A DNA stretch of 64,000 bases from Mycobacterium genavense ATCC 51234 (GTDB lineage: Bacteria; Actinomycetota; Actinomycetes; Mycobacteriales; Mycobacteriaceae). Positions 39,981 through 49,546 of the stretch are shown here, piece after piece (the first letter of the stretch is position 1; each line of letters begins with the position of its first letter). A program made the translations under genes and the position numbers. Location of the stretch: NCBI RefSeq assembly GCF_000526915.1, contig NZ_JAGZ01000001.1:124001-188000 (forward strand), written 5' to 3'. The notes under the pieces are model-generated. The model was not told where the DNA came from and made no database searches. It was given only the letters and a program-made list of their open reading frames with translations.

Positions 39981-40658
39981 GTGGCGCAGACCAGCGAAGA
40001 GCCGGTAAAGGGGTCGCTTGCGGCGACCAGCTGGGCGCTGCTGGGCATGCTGTCCTACGAAGAGGAAGTCTCCGGCTACGACCTGAAGAAGTGGATCGAC
40101 TGGAGCGTCGACCTGTACTACTGGAGCCCGTCGTACAGCCAGATCTACACCGAGCTGAAGAAGCTGGAGGCTCTGGGCCTGGCGACGTCTCGCGTCGAGC
40201 ACGACGAGAGCACCCGCAGCCGTCGGCTCTACGAGATCACCGAGGCCGGCATGGCCGCGGTCACCGAATGGGCCACCGACGCACCGGTCGACCCGCCGGT
40301 GCTCAAACACAGCGTGCTGATGCGGATGACGTTGGGGCATCTGAGCAACCCGGCCCGGCTCAAGGAGCTGCTGCAGGATTATGTGGCCTACACCGAGACG
40401 TGCCATCGCAAGGCGGTCGAGGACGCCGATGGAGCCGAAGCCGAACCCGCATGGGCGTACTCGGTGATCGCGTTGCGCTGGGCGGCCAAGTACTACGCCG
40501 CCGAGCGCGAGTTCGCCCTCGAGATGATGAAGGACATCGACGAGGCCGACCGCATCATGCAGACGGCGCCCAAGGGTAGTTCGGGCAAACCGCGAACCAC
40601 GCCCGGCTACTGGCGCGAGGTGGAAAAGCAGGTCTCGGCCAAGCGCCAAGCCGACTAG
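39981..40658 (+). CDS. PadR-family transcriptional regulator
   Basis: 225 residues, intact. A PadR winged helix lies at the N-terminus (WALLGMLSYEEEVSGYDLKKWI, SPSYSQIYTELKKLEALGLATSRVE, STRSRRLYEITEAGMAAV). The C-terminal helical dimerisation region (LMRMTLGHLSNPARLKELLQDY...) belongs to the subfamily with a longer C-terminal domain. It is divergent from the LLM oxidoreductase and converges with the KshA/KstD chimera by 4 bp of 3' overlap. Ligand and targets are unknown. The inverted repeat upstream suggests autoregulation. Confidence 0.88.
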   Translation: MAQTSEEPVKGSLAATSWALLGMLSYEEEVSGYDLKKWIDWSVDLYYWSPSYSQIYTELKKLEALGLATSRVEHDESTRSRRLYEITEAGMAAVTEWATDAPVDPPVLKHSVLMRMTLGHLSNPARLKELLQDYVAYTETCHRKAVEDADGAEAEPAWAYSVIALRWAAKYYAAEREFALEMMKDIDEADRIMQTAPKGSSGKPRTTPGYWREVEKQVSAKRQAD

Positions 40659-42556
40659 TGGGCGCCGGCCGCGTCCCGCGCGGCGATGTAGCCGTACACC
40701 AGCCCCTGCGCGATCGTCGCACCCGCACCCGGATACGTCGTGCCGAACGCGTTGGCGGCGGTGTTGCCGATCGCGTAGAGGCCGTCGATCACCGCACCGT
40801 TCTCGCGCAGTACCCGGGCCCGGTGGTCGGCCCTCAGCCCGCCGCAGGTGCCCAGGTCGCTGAGCACCATCTTGACGGCGTAGAACGGCCCCTTGGTCAA
40901 CGCGCGCAGGTTGGGATTGGGCGCGATCGTCGGGTCGCCGTAATACCGGTCGTACGCGCTGCGGCCCCGGCCGAAGTCGGGATCGACGCCGGCAGCGGCG
41001 TTTTGGTTGAAGCCGGTGATCGTCGCGGTGAAGTCCGCAACCGGAACCCCGATCCGCGCGCCGAGTTCGGCGAAGTCGTCGGCACGCACCACGATACCCG
41101 CGTCGTACCAGGCCCGTGGGATGCGCATACGCGGAAAGAGTTGGGCGCCAAAGACATAGCTGTTGCGGTATTGCTGGTCGAAGATGATCCACATCGATTC
41201 GACCGGGGTGCCGGAGCGCTCCAGCTCGAGCAGTCGCTGGCCGAAGGACATCAGTCGCTGGCCGAAGGACATGTAGTCCGACGACTCGTTGGCGAAGCGG
41301 CGGCCGTGCTGGTCGACGATGAGGCTGCCCGGCAGCGATCGTTCGGCCAGCATCACGGCTGGCGCCTCGTCGGGCAACGGCGCGACCGCGGGGAACCACC
41401 ACGCCTGATCCATCAGATCGATGCCGCCGCCGAGTTCCTGTCCGGCGCGAATCCCGTCGCCGGTGTTGGCCGCCGCACCCAGACTAAGGTTGGCGCCCAA
41501 CGACTCCGACTGGAATTTCCACCGCATGTCCATGCTGTGGTCGAAACCACCGGTGGCCAACACCACGCCGCGCCGCGCGGTGATCACCACCTTGCGTACG
41601 CCGTGCCGGACCACCGCGCCGCGGACCCGGTCACCGTCGTGGCGGAGGCGCAGCAGGGCCGTGTCGGTCCACACCGGGATACCGGCCCGCAACACACCCG
41701 CGAACAGGCCGGCCGTCAGGCCCTGACCGCCCGCGGCGTAACGCCGGCCCAGCAGCCGGCCACCCACTCCTTGCCCGATTCGCTTGGCGAATACCGGAAT
41801 TCCCTTGCGCGGGACCCGCGCCACCAGATTCATCCAGCGGTAGTCGGCACCCGTGGTCGGCACCGGGACGCTGGCCTCCATCAAGCCCGGCTCCAGCCGG
41901 GTGCGGTAGGCGCCGAGCAGCGAGGTGTCGAACGGGTGGCACTCGCAGGTGCGTTTCGCCGCGCTGCCACCGGGTTCCTCCGGGTGGTAGTCGGAATAAT
42001 CGCGCGCCCAGAAGAATCGCAGCGCAGTGGTCCGTCGCAGCATGTCGACCGTGCCGGGCACGTGCGTCAAGAATTCCGTCGAGCGCTGCCGGGGTGCCGA
42101 ACCCGCCACCACCGAATCCAGATACGTCGGGATCATCACCTCCGGCGGCGGCGGATTGTGCTCCGGGTCGTTCCAGACGAACAACATGCCGTCCTGCTCC
42201 AGCGTCGTCCAGGTCGCCGTGCGGGCCAGCTTGGGTGGGCGCCGGGCGTAGGGCACCTGCTTGCATCGCCCGTCGTCGCCCCAGCGCCAGTCGTGGAACG
42301 GGCAGGCGATCTCGTCGCCCTTCACCTGGCCCTGGGAGAGGTCGCCGCCCATGTGCCGGCAATAACTGTCCAGGACGTTGATCTTGCCGTCCCCGCTTCG
42401 GAAGACGACGAGCTTCTGGCCGAACGCGTTGATCGCGTGCGGTTTGCCGTCCTCGAAGTCGCGGATCAGCCCCAGGCAATGCCAGCCGCGGGCGAATCGC
42501 GTCGGTGCGGCCTGGGCCTCGATGAGTCGGATTTCGTCGGTGTCCTGCATGGGCAC
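40655..42556 (-). CDS. Chimeric Rieske (KshA-like)-FAD dehydrogenase (KstD-like) protein
   Basis: One open frame of 633 residues made of two truncated enzymes. Residues about 1-128 are the Rieske half of a 3-ketosteroid 9-alpha-hydroxylase oxygenase (ARGWHCLGLIRDF, cluster ligands in SYCRHMGG and CPFHDWRW, CxH-x17-CxxH). The mononuclear-iron catalytic half is absent. From about PTYLDSVV the protein is a KstD-like flavoprotein from its middle to its end (FFWARDYSDYHPEEPGGSAA, MASFxQ-type DYMSFGQRL, GTCGGLRADHRARV, YAIGNTAANAFGTTYPGAGAT). The N-terminal FAD dinucleotide fold is missing. A deletion joining kshA to kstD in frame is the simplest explanation. A 21-bp duplication inside adds seven residues. 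Neither parental activity is expected. Confidence 0.7.
   Translation of the reverse strand: MPMQDTDEIRLIEAQAAPTRFARGWHCLGLIRDFEDGKPHAINAFGQKLVVFRSGDGKINVLDSYCRHMGGDLSQGQVKGDEIACPFHDWRWGDDGRCKQVPYARRPPKLARTATWTTLEQDGMLFVWNDPEHNPPPPEVMIPTYLDSVVAGSAPRQRSTEFLTHVPGTVDMLRRTTALRFFWARDYSDYHPEEPGGSAAKRTCECHPFDTSLLGAYRTRLEPGLMEASVPVPTTGADYRWMNLVARVPRKGIPVFAKRIGQGVGGRLLGRRYAAGGQGLTAGLFAGVLRAGIPVWTDTALLRLRHDGDRVRGAVVRHGVRKVVITARRGVVLATGGFDHSMDMRWKFQSESLGANLSLGAAANTGDGIRAGQELGGGIDLMDQAWWFPAVAPLPDEAPAVMLAERSLPGSLIVDQHGRRFANESSDYMSFGQRLMSFGQRLLELERSGTPVESMWIIFDQQYRNSYVFGAQLFPRMRIPRAWYDAGIVVRADDFAELGARIGVPVADFTATITGFNQNAAAGVDPDFGRGRSAYDRYYGDPTIAPNPNLRALTKGPFYAVKMVLSDLGTCGGLRADHRARVLRENGAVIDGLYAIGNTAANAFGTTYPGAGATIAQGLVYGYIAARDAAGAH
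41231..41272. repeat. 21-bp perfect tandem duplication, in frame
   Basis: Copies 41231-41251 and 41252-41272. On the minus strand it repeats MSFGQRL, giving MSFGQRLMSFGQRLLELERSG, where the family has one copy. The reading frame is kept. Confidence 0.95.
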
Positions 42557-42559
42557 GAT

Positions 42560-43829
42560 TCAACGCCGCAAAACACCCGATCGGGGGTTGCCGATCGGCC
42601 TGATCCATTCCGGCTTCTTGTGCAGCAGCGGGTCCTCACCGCGCGCGGCGCCCTCGTTGTATGCGGCCACGGTCGCCTGCAGCGAGCCGGGCGCCAGGCC
42701 GATATCGCGTTCCAGGTCCGCAACGTCATCGGCCACCCAGGTCGACTGCCGCAGCATGAATTTGGGTGACCACGACGCCATCGCCTCCTCCTGGGCATCG
42801 TTGTCGATGATCAGGTAGGCGGTGTTGTCCTGGTGGTACAGCGTGAGGTGCCCGACGCGGCCCGGGTAGGTGTCCTCGGCGACGTACCGCTGGCCGCGGC
42901 CGTTGACCAGGATGCCGCGCACCAGCTGCTGGGGATCGATGAAGATCGCCACCTCGGTGGCGTCCATGCGGGCCAGGTCGGCGCCGAGCGCCTGCGCCAT
43001 CCGGATCGCCTGCCCGTCGTGCTGCTCGATCGACGCGGCCGGACGGCCCGCGATCCGCGGCGCGAAGCGCGCCACCATCGAATCGTTGTAAGCGAAGCTT
43101 CCCGTCGCCAGCACCACGCCGGTGCGCGCCCGGATCGTCATCTCGGTGCCGTACTGGCGAGCGCGGATGCCCACCACTCGGCCGTCGGACTCGGTGATCA
43201 GACACCCCACCCGCACGTCGTAGAGCGCGCGAGCCCCTGCCGCGGTAGCGGTTTCGACGAGCGGCTTCATCAGCATGTAGCCGGCGCTGGCTTCGCCCTG
43301 CTTCTTGTTCTGCATCTGCGGGACGTGGCCGCGCGGGGCGGGGGTGGCGATCGTGTTGAACGGGTAGGAGTTTTCGCCGCCGCTGTACATCAGGCCCTGA
43401 TCGCCCATCGGCTCCCAGCCGGGCTCGGAGAAGAACTCCGCCTTGAACGGGACGCCGCACCCGACCAGCCACTCGAAATGAGCGACGCTGCCGGCGCAGT
43501 AGTCGGCAATGCGCTCGGTATCGGCACCCGGTCCCATCGCGACGTTGAGGAACGCGGTCATGTTGTCGACGGAATCGTCGACACCGCAGGCCTTTTGCAG
43601 CGGCGTGCCGCCGCCGAGGTAGATGAATCCGCCGGCCATCGCCGCGGCCGCCGCCCCAGGACCCGGTGCGCTCCAGCACCAGGACGTCAACCCCGGACCG
43701 AGCCGCCTCGACCGCGGCCGCCGCACCCGCGACGCCGTAACCGGCGATCACGACGTCGGCCTCGTGATCCCACGCGGTGATCGACGACGCCGCGATCGGC
43801 GTCACGTCGGTGTCGGGTGTCTGGGACAT
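42560..43829 (-). pseudogene. FAD-binding dehydrogenase (KstD/fumarate-reductase-like), frameshifted and 3'-truncated
   Basis: Start MSQTPDTDVTPIAASSITAW at 43829 overlaps the stop of the dioxygenase gene (TGATG). The FAD fold ADVVIAGYGVAGAAAAVEAARSG is followed by one lost or gained base near 43663 and then AAMAGGFIYLGGGTPLQKACG. TGVVLATGSFAYNDSMVARFAP and PQMQNKKQGEASAGYMLMKPL follow. It ends at KKPEWIRPIGNPRSGVLRR. Relatives, as I remember them, continue about 70 residues with a final GLYAAGR...GYASGASLG FAD-binding segment, which is missing here. The chimeric Rieske gene starts a few bases later. The two adjacent truncations suggest one damaged locus. Confidence 0.7.
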
Positions 43830-44740
43830 CACAGCCGCATCGCCGCGGGCATCTCGCCGACCCACTGGTGGCCCCAGTAGCTGTCGGCGGTGATTTCCTC
43901 TGCCGTGTAATAGGTTTCGTCGACCCGCATGCCGTCGGTGCCGAATTCGATGTCCCAATCTCCCGGCGCCCGGACGTAGAAGGAGATCATCTTGTCGTTG
44001 GTGTGCCGGCCAAGCGTCGACGACAACTGGAAGCCCTCGGCGTTGACCCGGTCCAGCGCCTGGCCCACCGCGTCGAGGGTGTCGACCTCGACCATGATGT
44101 GCACCAGGCGTGGGTCGCGCATGTGCGCGGCCGGCACGATCGCCATGCTGTGATGGCGCTGGTTGATGCCGAGGAACCGAACCCGCACCGGGCCAAACTC
44201 TTTCGGCAACGGCACCCGGAACGCGCCGCGGGAGCGGAACCCCAGAATGTCGGTGTAGAAGTCGAACATGGCGTTGGGATCCATCGCGGGCACCACGACG
44301 TGGCCCATGCCTTGATCGCCGGTGACGAATCGGGCGCCGAACGGGGTGACGACCGGGCTGTGATCGAGCACGGCCCCGTGGAACACCTCGAGGGTGATAC
44401 CGGCCGTGTCATCGAAGGTGATCACCTCTTCCACCCGGCGGGCCTCGGCCTCGTCGATCGATAGCTGCTTGAACGGCACCCCGGCCCCGTCAAGCGTCGC
44501 CTTGACCCGCTGCAGCGCCGGGTGGTCGCGTACCTCCCAGCCGACCGTGAGCACGCGATCGGTTTCACCCGGCACCACGATCAGCCGGGCCGCCCGCTCG
44601 TCCATCCTCAGGTACAGCGCCGACTCGTCCGGCCCGCTACCCTCGGCGAAACCCAGGACGCCGAACGCGAAGCGGCGCCAGCGGTCGATGTCTTTGGTCG
44701 AAATAGTAATGTAGCCAAGGCTTTTCAGATCGGTCACCAA
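43829..44740 (-). CDS. Extradiol dioxygenase, 2,3-dihydroxybiphenyl dioxygenase type (VOC fold)
   Basis: 303 residues, two VOC modules. The probable start is the GTG at 44737 (VTDLKSLGYITISTKDIDRW) with GAGGAG upstream; a TTG at 44740 is in frame. Iron ligands fit HVVVPAM (His), RHHSMAIV (His) and WDIEFGTDG (Glu). It resembles HsaC/BphC, which cleave a catecholic ring. It lies directly between an HsaA-like hydroxylase (7 bp gap) and an FAD dehydrogenase (1-nt overlap), so a steroid- or aromatic-ring pathway is likely. It is intact. Confidence 0.85.
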   Translation of the reverse strand: MVTDLKSLGYITISTKDIDRWRRFAFGVLGFAEGSGPDESALYLRMDERAARLIVVPGETDRVLTVGWEVRDHPALQRVKATLDGAGVPFKQLSIDEAEARRVEEVITFDDTAGITLEVFHGAVLDHSPVVTPFGARFVTGDQGMGHVVVPAMDPNAMFDFYTDILGFRSRGAFRVPLPKEFGPVRVRFLGINQRHHSMAIVPAAHMRDPRLVHIMVEVDTLDAVGQALDRVNAEGFQLSSTLGRHTNDKMISFYVRAPGDWDIEFGTDGMRVDETYYTAEEITADSYWGHQWVGEMPAAMRL

Positions 44741-44747
44741 ACGCTCC

Positions 44748-45932
44748 TCAGATCAACGCCCGCAGCGGTCCTTCGGGCGGCTCTATGCCGAGTGAACTCA
44801 GCGCCGCCGCGTGGTAGGTCGTCCCGGGGACGTGGATGGCATGCATCTGGCCGACGTGCACGTCACGCCAATACCGCTGCAGCGGCTTGTCCATCCGCGC
44901 CGCATTGCCGCCCGACCGGGCGAAGATCTCGTCGACGGCCGACACCGCGCGCCACACCGCGCGCACTTGCGTGCGGCGTCCGGCCGCGCGATCGGCGAAC
45001 GACACCTCCTTGCCGGCCGCGACCATGTCGTAGATGCGGTCGGCGTTGGCCAGCAGTTCCTGGCGGGCGGCGTTGATGTCGGCGGCCGCCTCGCCGATGG
45101 CGTGCATGACGTACGGGTCGGCCTTGATCGGGGTTCCGGTGGCGCCGACGCGTTCGCGTTGGTAGTCCAGGTACGTGGCGAGCGCGCCCTCGGCGATGCC
45201 GATGGTGGCCGCGGAGATGCCCAGCGGGAACATCGTCGACCACGGCATCAGATACAGCGGTTCGGTCATGCCGGCCTCGCGTTGGGCGGTGCCGTCCATC
45301 ACCTTGGTCGCGTCCATCGTCCGGTAGCTCGGCACGAACGCGTCTTTGACGATGACGTCCTTGGAGCCGGTTCCGCGCAGCCCCACCACATTCCACGAGT
45401 CCTCGACGATCTCGTAGTCCTTGCGCGGCAGGATCATGTGCAGCATCTGCGGCGGCATGATCGGAACGCCTTTTTCGTCAGCACGCATGGCGCCCAGGAT
45501 GATCCAGTCGCAATGGTCGGTGCCCGAACTGAACTGCCAGCGGCCGTTGAAGATGTACCCACCGTCGACCGGTTTCGCGATACCCTGCGGCGCGTACGGG
45601 GAGGCCATCCAGGTGTCGACGTCGTCGGCCCAGATTTCGGCGGCGACCTTCGGGTCCGCGTACGCCAATTGGTAGGGGTGCACGCCCACCACGCCGACGA
45701 TCCAGCCGGCGGCCGGATCCAGCGCCGCGGTGGCCATCGTCGTCTCGGCGAACTCGCGGGGGTGGACCTCGAAGCCTTGGTACTGATTGGTCTGCAACAA
45801 CCGGATCAGGCCGGCGTCCTTTATCAACTTGACGGTGTCGTCGGTAAGCCGGCCGATTTGCTCGGCTTCGGCGGCCTGGTCGCGCAATTGGTCGGCCATG
45901 GCCACCACCCGGTCGAGTACCCGGTCGCTCAT
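44748..45932 (-). CDS. HsaA-like flavin-dependent monooxygenase (acyl-CoA dehydrogenase fold)
   Basis: 394 residues from ATG 45932 (MSDRVLDRVVAMADQLRDQA), with AAGGAC 9 nt upstream. Group D oxygenase pattern: AGLIRLLQTNQYQGFEVHPREF, WQFSSGTDHCDWIILGAM, VVGLRGTGSKDVIVKDAFVPSYR and a C-terminal HVPGTTYHAAALSSLGIEPP. HsaA hydroxylates a secosteroid phenol with reduced flavin from a partner reductase, and a relaxed-specificity homolog is equally possible. It is the first gene of a minus-strand operon with the extradiol dioxygenase, FAD dehydrogenase and KshA/KstD chimera. It is intact. Confidence 0.85.
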   Translation of the reverse strand: MSDRVLDRVVAMADQLRDQAAEAEQIGRLTDDTVKLIKDAGLIRLLQTNQYQGFEVHPREFAETTMATAALDPAAGWIVGVVGVHPYQLAYADPKVAAEIWADDVDTWMASPYAPQGIAKPVDGGYIFNGRWQFSSGTDHCDWIILGAMRADEKGVPIMPPQMLHMILPRKDYEIVEDSWNVVGLRGTGSKDVIVKDAFVPSYRTMDATKVMDGTAQREAGMTEPLYLMPWSTMFPLGISAATIGIAEGALATYLDYQRERVGATGTPIKADPYVMHAIGEAAADINAARQELLANADRIYDMVAAGKEVSFADRAAGRRTQVRAVWRAVSAVDEIFARSGGNAARMDKPLQRYWRDVHVGQMHAIHVPGTTYHAAALSSLGIEPPEGPLRALI

Positions 45933-46039
45933 ATCGCTGTCCTTACGTGTGGGGGCTAAGTAATGGTCTACCGCAGTGCTCGCCCGTCCCAAAGGAAATC
46001 CCGATGAGCGAATTGACGCGAGGGCCGATACGGCGACGA

Positions 46040-46087
46040 CGCATAGCCAACTTGTCAGATTCACGCATAGCCAACTTGTCAGATTCA
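46040..46087. repeat. 24-bp perfect tandem duplication in a divergent promoter
   Basis: Copies 46040-46063 and 46064-46087 lie between the HsaA-like gene and the PPOX-type gene. The unit (containing CCAACTTGTCAGATTC) is AT-richer than its surroundings. It doubles whatever promoter or operator it contains. Confidence 0.95.
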
Positions 46088-46164
46088 AATGTCTCTCAAG
46101 GAATAGCGCCGGCGGTTACGCATTCGGCGGGAATGAAAATCGTCGCCAAGCGGTAGCACAACGC

Positions 46165-46590
46165 ATGGAACTCAACGACGCCGCACGTATCCTGATCGGC
46201 ACGGGGGCGGATGCCACCCTGGTCACCATCAATCCCGACGGAAGCTCGCAGGTCAGCCTGGTGTGGGTGGCCTTGCGGTCAACGCCGGACGGTGACGAGC
46301 TGGTCACCGCCCACCTCGCCGAACACAAGAAGGTTCGCAACGTGCGTCGGGATCCGCGGGTAGCGGTGACGATCGTGTCGCTCGACGGAGCGGGCCAGGG
46401 GATGCGACCCTACCTCGCGATCACCGGGACCGCCCGGATCGTGGAAGGCGGTGTCCCGGAGCTGCTGAAGCAACTGAACCCGGTCCTGGGCGATCCGAAC
46501 ATGGCGTTCCCGCCGGATGACGCGCCGCCTGGATATCTGACCCGCATCCGCATCGACAAGGTCGGCGGCATCGGGCCCTGGGTCGGCTGA
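46165..46590 (+). CDS. PPOX-class/F420-dependent split-barrel oxidoreductase
   Basis: 141 residues from MELNDAARILIGTGADATLV; the frame is open further upstream, but the family starts here. LVTINPDGSSQVSLVWVALRS and RNVRRDPRVAVTIVSLDG are typical of the pyridoxamine-phosphate-oxidase-like/F420H2-dependent reductases abundant in mycobacteria. They bind F420 or flavin. The substrate is unknown. It is divergent from the HsaA-like operon across the duplicated region. It is intact. Confidence 0.75.
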   Translation: MELNDAARILIGTGADATLVTINPDGSSQVSLVWVALRSTPDGDELVTAHLAEHKKVRNVRRDPRVAVTIVSLDGAGQGMRPYLAITGTARIVEGGVPELLKQLNPVLGDPNMAFPPDDAPPGYLTRIRIDKVGGIGPWVG

Positions 46591-46629
46591 GCCGCGTTTT
46601 TGCCACTTCCGCTACTCGGAGTATCGCAA

Positions 46630-46635
46630 TACAGT
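46630..46635 (+). promoter_or_regulatory. Candidate -10 element of a leaderless promoter
   Basis: TACAGT is 6 nt before the ATG at 46642, with no Shine-Dalgarno sequence. The same hexamer at nearly the same spacing precedes the ABC gene at 51956. Confidence 0.45.
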
Positions 46636-46641
46636 GGGTGG

Positions 46642-48876
46642 ATGAAACCCGGAGCTGACGGCAGACATATCCGGGCCTGTCCGCTGTGTGAAGCCATGTG
46701 CGGCTTGGAAATTCACGTCGAAGCGGGCAAGGTCACCGGCATTCGCGGCAACCGTGACGACGTGTGGAGCCGTGGCCATCTCTGCCCGAAGGGCGTGTCG
46801 CTGGGCGCGGTCCACCACGACCCGGACCGCGTCCGCAACCCGCTGATCAAGGTCGACGGCGAATGGCAGGAGGTCAGCTGGGACGCCGCCTTTCGGCGCT
46901 GCACCGAGTTGTTGACGCCGGTGATCGACAAGTACGGGATCGGCGCGGTCACCGCCTACACCGGCAACCCACTGGCGCACTCGTTTTCGCTGGCCCGCTA
47001 TGCCGGCGTGTTGATGGGCATGTCGGGGTGCCGGTCACCTATTCGCCCGGCACGGTCGATCAATGGCCGAAGAACCTGTCGTCGCACCTGATGTACGGAC
47101 TGTGGTGGAACTTTCCGGTGCCCGACATCGAGCGCACCGACCTGCTCGTCATCATGGGTGCCAATCCCGCGGCGTCGCAGGGATCACTGTTGGCCGCGCC
47201 CGACGTGATGGGCCTGATCGACGGAATTCGCGAACGCGGCAAGGTGATCGTGATCGACCCGGTGCGCACCCCGACGGCGGCCCGGGCCGACGAGTGGCTG
47301 CCGATCGTCCCGGGCACCGACGCGGCGTTGTTGCTGGCGGCCGCCCACACGCTGTTCGCCGAGGGCCTGGTGAACCCCGGCCCGCACGTCGACGGTGTCG
47401 ACACCATGCGTGCAGTCACCGCGGACTGGCCGCCCGAGCGGGTCAGTGACGTCACCGGCATCGACGTCGACACCATCCGGCGGTTGGCGCGCGAATTGGC
47501 GGCAGTCGACAAATCGGTGGTATACGGCCGAATTGGCTTGTGCAATCAGGAGTTTGGCAGCCTGGCCAGCTGGATGGTCGACGTCATCAATATTTTGACC
47601 GGCCATTTCGACACGCCCGGCGGCGCGATGTTCCCCAGGCCGGCGGCCTGGTCGATCACCACGCAGCCGCTGCCCGGCCTGGAGGGCGGCGTCGCCGAAT
47701 TCGGCAGCTGGCACACGCGGGTGCGCGGCGCCAAAGAGGTGCTGGGGCAGGCCCCGGTGTCGTGCATGACCGAAGAAATCGCGACACCGGGCGACGGGCA
47801 ACTCAAGGCCCTGATCACGGTCGCCGGCAACCCGGTGCTGTCGACGCCCGGCGGTGACAAGCTCGACGAGGTGCTGCCGATGCTGGAGGCGATGATCTCG
47901 ATCGACCTCTGGATCAACGAGACGACGCGGCATGCCGACGTGATCCTGCCCGGGCTGTCGCCGCTGGAACAGCCGCACCACGACGACCTCATCCTGCTGT
48001 TCGCGATCCACAGCATCGCGAACTACTCCGCGCCGGTATTCGACCCGGGTGATCGGCCGCACGAGTGGGAGATCCTGATCCGGCTGACCGGCCTGTGCAC
48101 GGGTACACCGGCCGAAGATGTCGACGTCGTCGCGATCGACGACGGCTTCTTCGATTACCTGGCCTTCACGCGGGGCGTCGACGGCGCCGAGATCCGCAAG
48201 CTCTACGAGCACGGCGGCCCCGAGCGGATGCTGGACCTCACGTTGCGCACCGGACTGTTCGGGGATCAATACGGCAAGAATCCCGGCGGGCTCACATTGG
48301 ACCTGCTCAAGCAGAATCCGAACGGCATCGACTTCGGACCCATGGTGCCGCAGCTCCCGGACATTCTGGGCACCCCGGACCGCAAGATCCGGCTGGCTCC
48401 GCAGTACCTGCTCGACGACCTGCCCCGGCTGGCCGCGCGCATGGAGCGGCCCGCGGAGCCGTTGGTCCTGGTCAGCCGGCGGCACCTGCGCTCGAACAAC
48501 ACCTGGCTGCACAACGTGCCGGCATTGATGAAGCGTAAGGACCGGTGCACGCTGCTGATCCATCCCGACGACGCGGCGCACTGCGGTGTGTCCGACAACG
48601 ACGTCGTCACCGTCAAGTCCGAGGCCGGCGCAATCAAGGTGTCGGTAGAAATCACCGACGCGATCAAACCCGGTGTGGTGTCGATGCCGCATGGCTGGGG
48701 ACATGGCAAGCCGGGCACGCGCATGTCGGTCGCCAACGGGTCACCGGGGGGTCAACACCAACGCGCTGTCCGTGCCGACGTTCATCGACGAACCGTCCGG
48801 TAACGGTGCACTTAACGGGATACCGGTGACGGTCCTGGAGGATCAAGCCCGGTTCGAACCCGCTGCGAGCCGCTGA
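46642..48876 (+). pseudogene. Molybdopterin oxidoreductase with N-terminal 4Fe-4S site, two frameshifts
   Basis: DMSO-reductase-family enzyme, about 745 residues, similar in my memory to M. tuberculosis Rv0197. N-terminal cluster CPLCEAMCGLEIHVEAGKV...GHLCPKG (CxxCxxxC plus a distant Cys). The core has TYSPGTVDQWPKNLSSHL, VIMGANPAASQGS, VIVIDPVRTPTA and NETTRHADVILPGLSPLEQ. The C-terminal cofactor domain has LVSRRHLRSNNTWLHN and SMPHGWGH. Lesions: one base lost near 47027 (MGMSG-VPVTYSPG) and an extra G in the run near 48745 (ANGSPG-VNTNALSVPTF). The real C-terminus is at 48876. Substrate and electron partner are unknown. The upstream signal suggests a leaderless mRNA. Confidence 0.8.
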
Positions 48877-49036
48877 CGGACTCCAAAGCGTAATCGCGCC
48901 AACAGTTCTGCCGGGACTGAGATGTGGGCGTTTCGGCGTGTCCGCTGTGCGTTGGTTCACGCTCGCGGGGTTGCTGAACCGGAGAGGCCGGATCCTCGTG
49001 GCAACAGCAAGAACGCAACCGGAAGGGGGAGAAGCC

Positions 49037-49543
49037 ATGGTGTACTACCTGGCGTTCATCGCGCTGATCGGCGTCGAGCGCCTGATCGGGCTCGTCGTCT
49101 CGCACCGAAACGCCCAATGGTCAATCGCCCACGGCGGCAAGGAATTCGGCCTCGACCACTATCCGGCGATGGTCAGCCTGCATGCGTTACTGCTGATTTC
49201 GTGTCCGGTGGAAGTTTGGGCCCTGGGACGACCGTTCGTGCCGTGGCTGGGATGGCCGATGCTCGCCGTCGTAGTGCTCAGCTGCATCGTCCGCTGGAGA
49301 TGCGCGGCGGCGTTGGGCCGGCACTGGAATCCGCGGCTGATCGTGATCCCCGGTGCGCCGCCGGTGCGGCGCGGTCCGTATCGATGGGTACGTCACCCCG
49401 ACTACATCCCGGTCGTCGCGGAGGTGGCGGCGCTGCCGCTGATCCATTCGGCCTGGCTGACGGCGATCGTGTTCACCATTGCCAACGCCTTGGTGCTCAA
49501 CGTGCGAATTCGCCTGGAAAACGCGGCTTTGACCTACGTCTGA
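49037..49543 (+). CDS. Isoprenylcysteine carboxyl methyltransferase-like membrane methyltransferase
   Basis: 168 residues from ATG 49037 with GGGGGAG upstream. Four to five hydrophobic segments carry the ICMT/phospholipid-methyltransferase C-terminal SAM motif (LGRHWNPRLIVIPGAPPVRRGPYRWVRHPDYIPV). In mycobacteria such proteins often methylate polyketide-derived alkylpyrones next to type III PKS genes, but no PKS is adjacent here. It is intact. It converges with the SDR gene (3 bp between stops). Confidence 0.75.
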   Translation: MVYYLAFIALIGVERLIGLVVSHRNAQWSIAHGGKEFGLDHYPAMVSLHALLLISCPVEVWALGRPFVPWLGWPMLAVVVLSCIVRWRCAAALGRHWNPRLIVIPGAPPVRRGPYRWVRHPDYIPVVAEVAALPLIHSAWLTAIVFTIANALVLNVRIRLENAALTYV

Positions 49544-49546
49544 GCG

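Noticed and set aside
40658..42769. 703-codon plus-strand open frame opposite the Rieske-KstD gene
   Set aside because: Antisense shadow. The minus strand holds clear Rieske and flavoprotein motifs, while the plus frame shows only low-complexity Arg/His/Gly-rich sequence.
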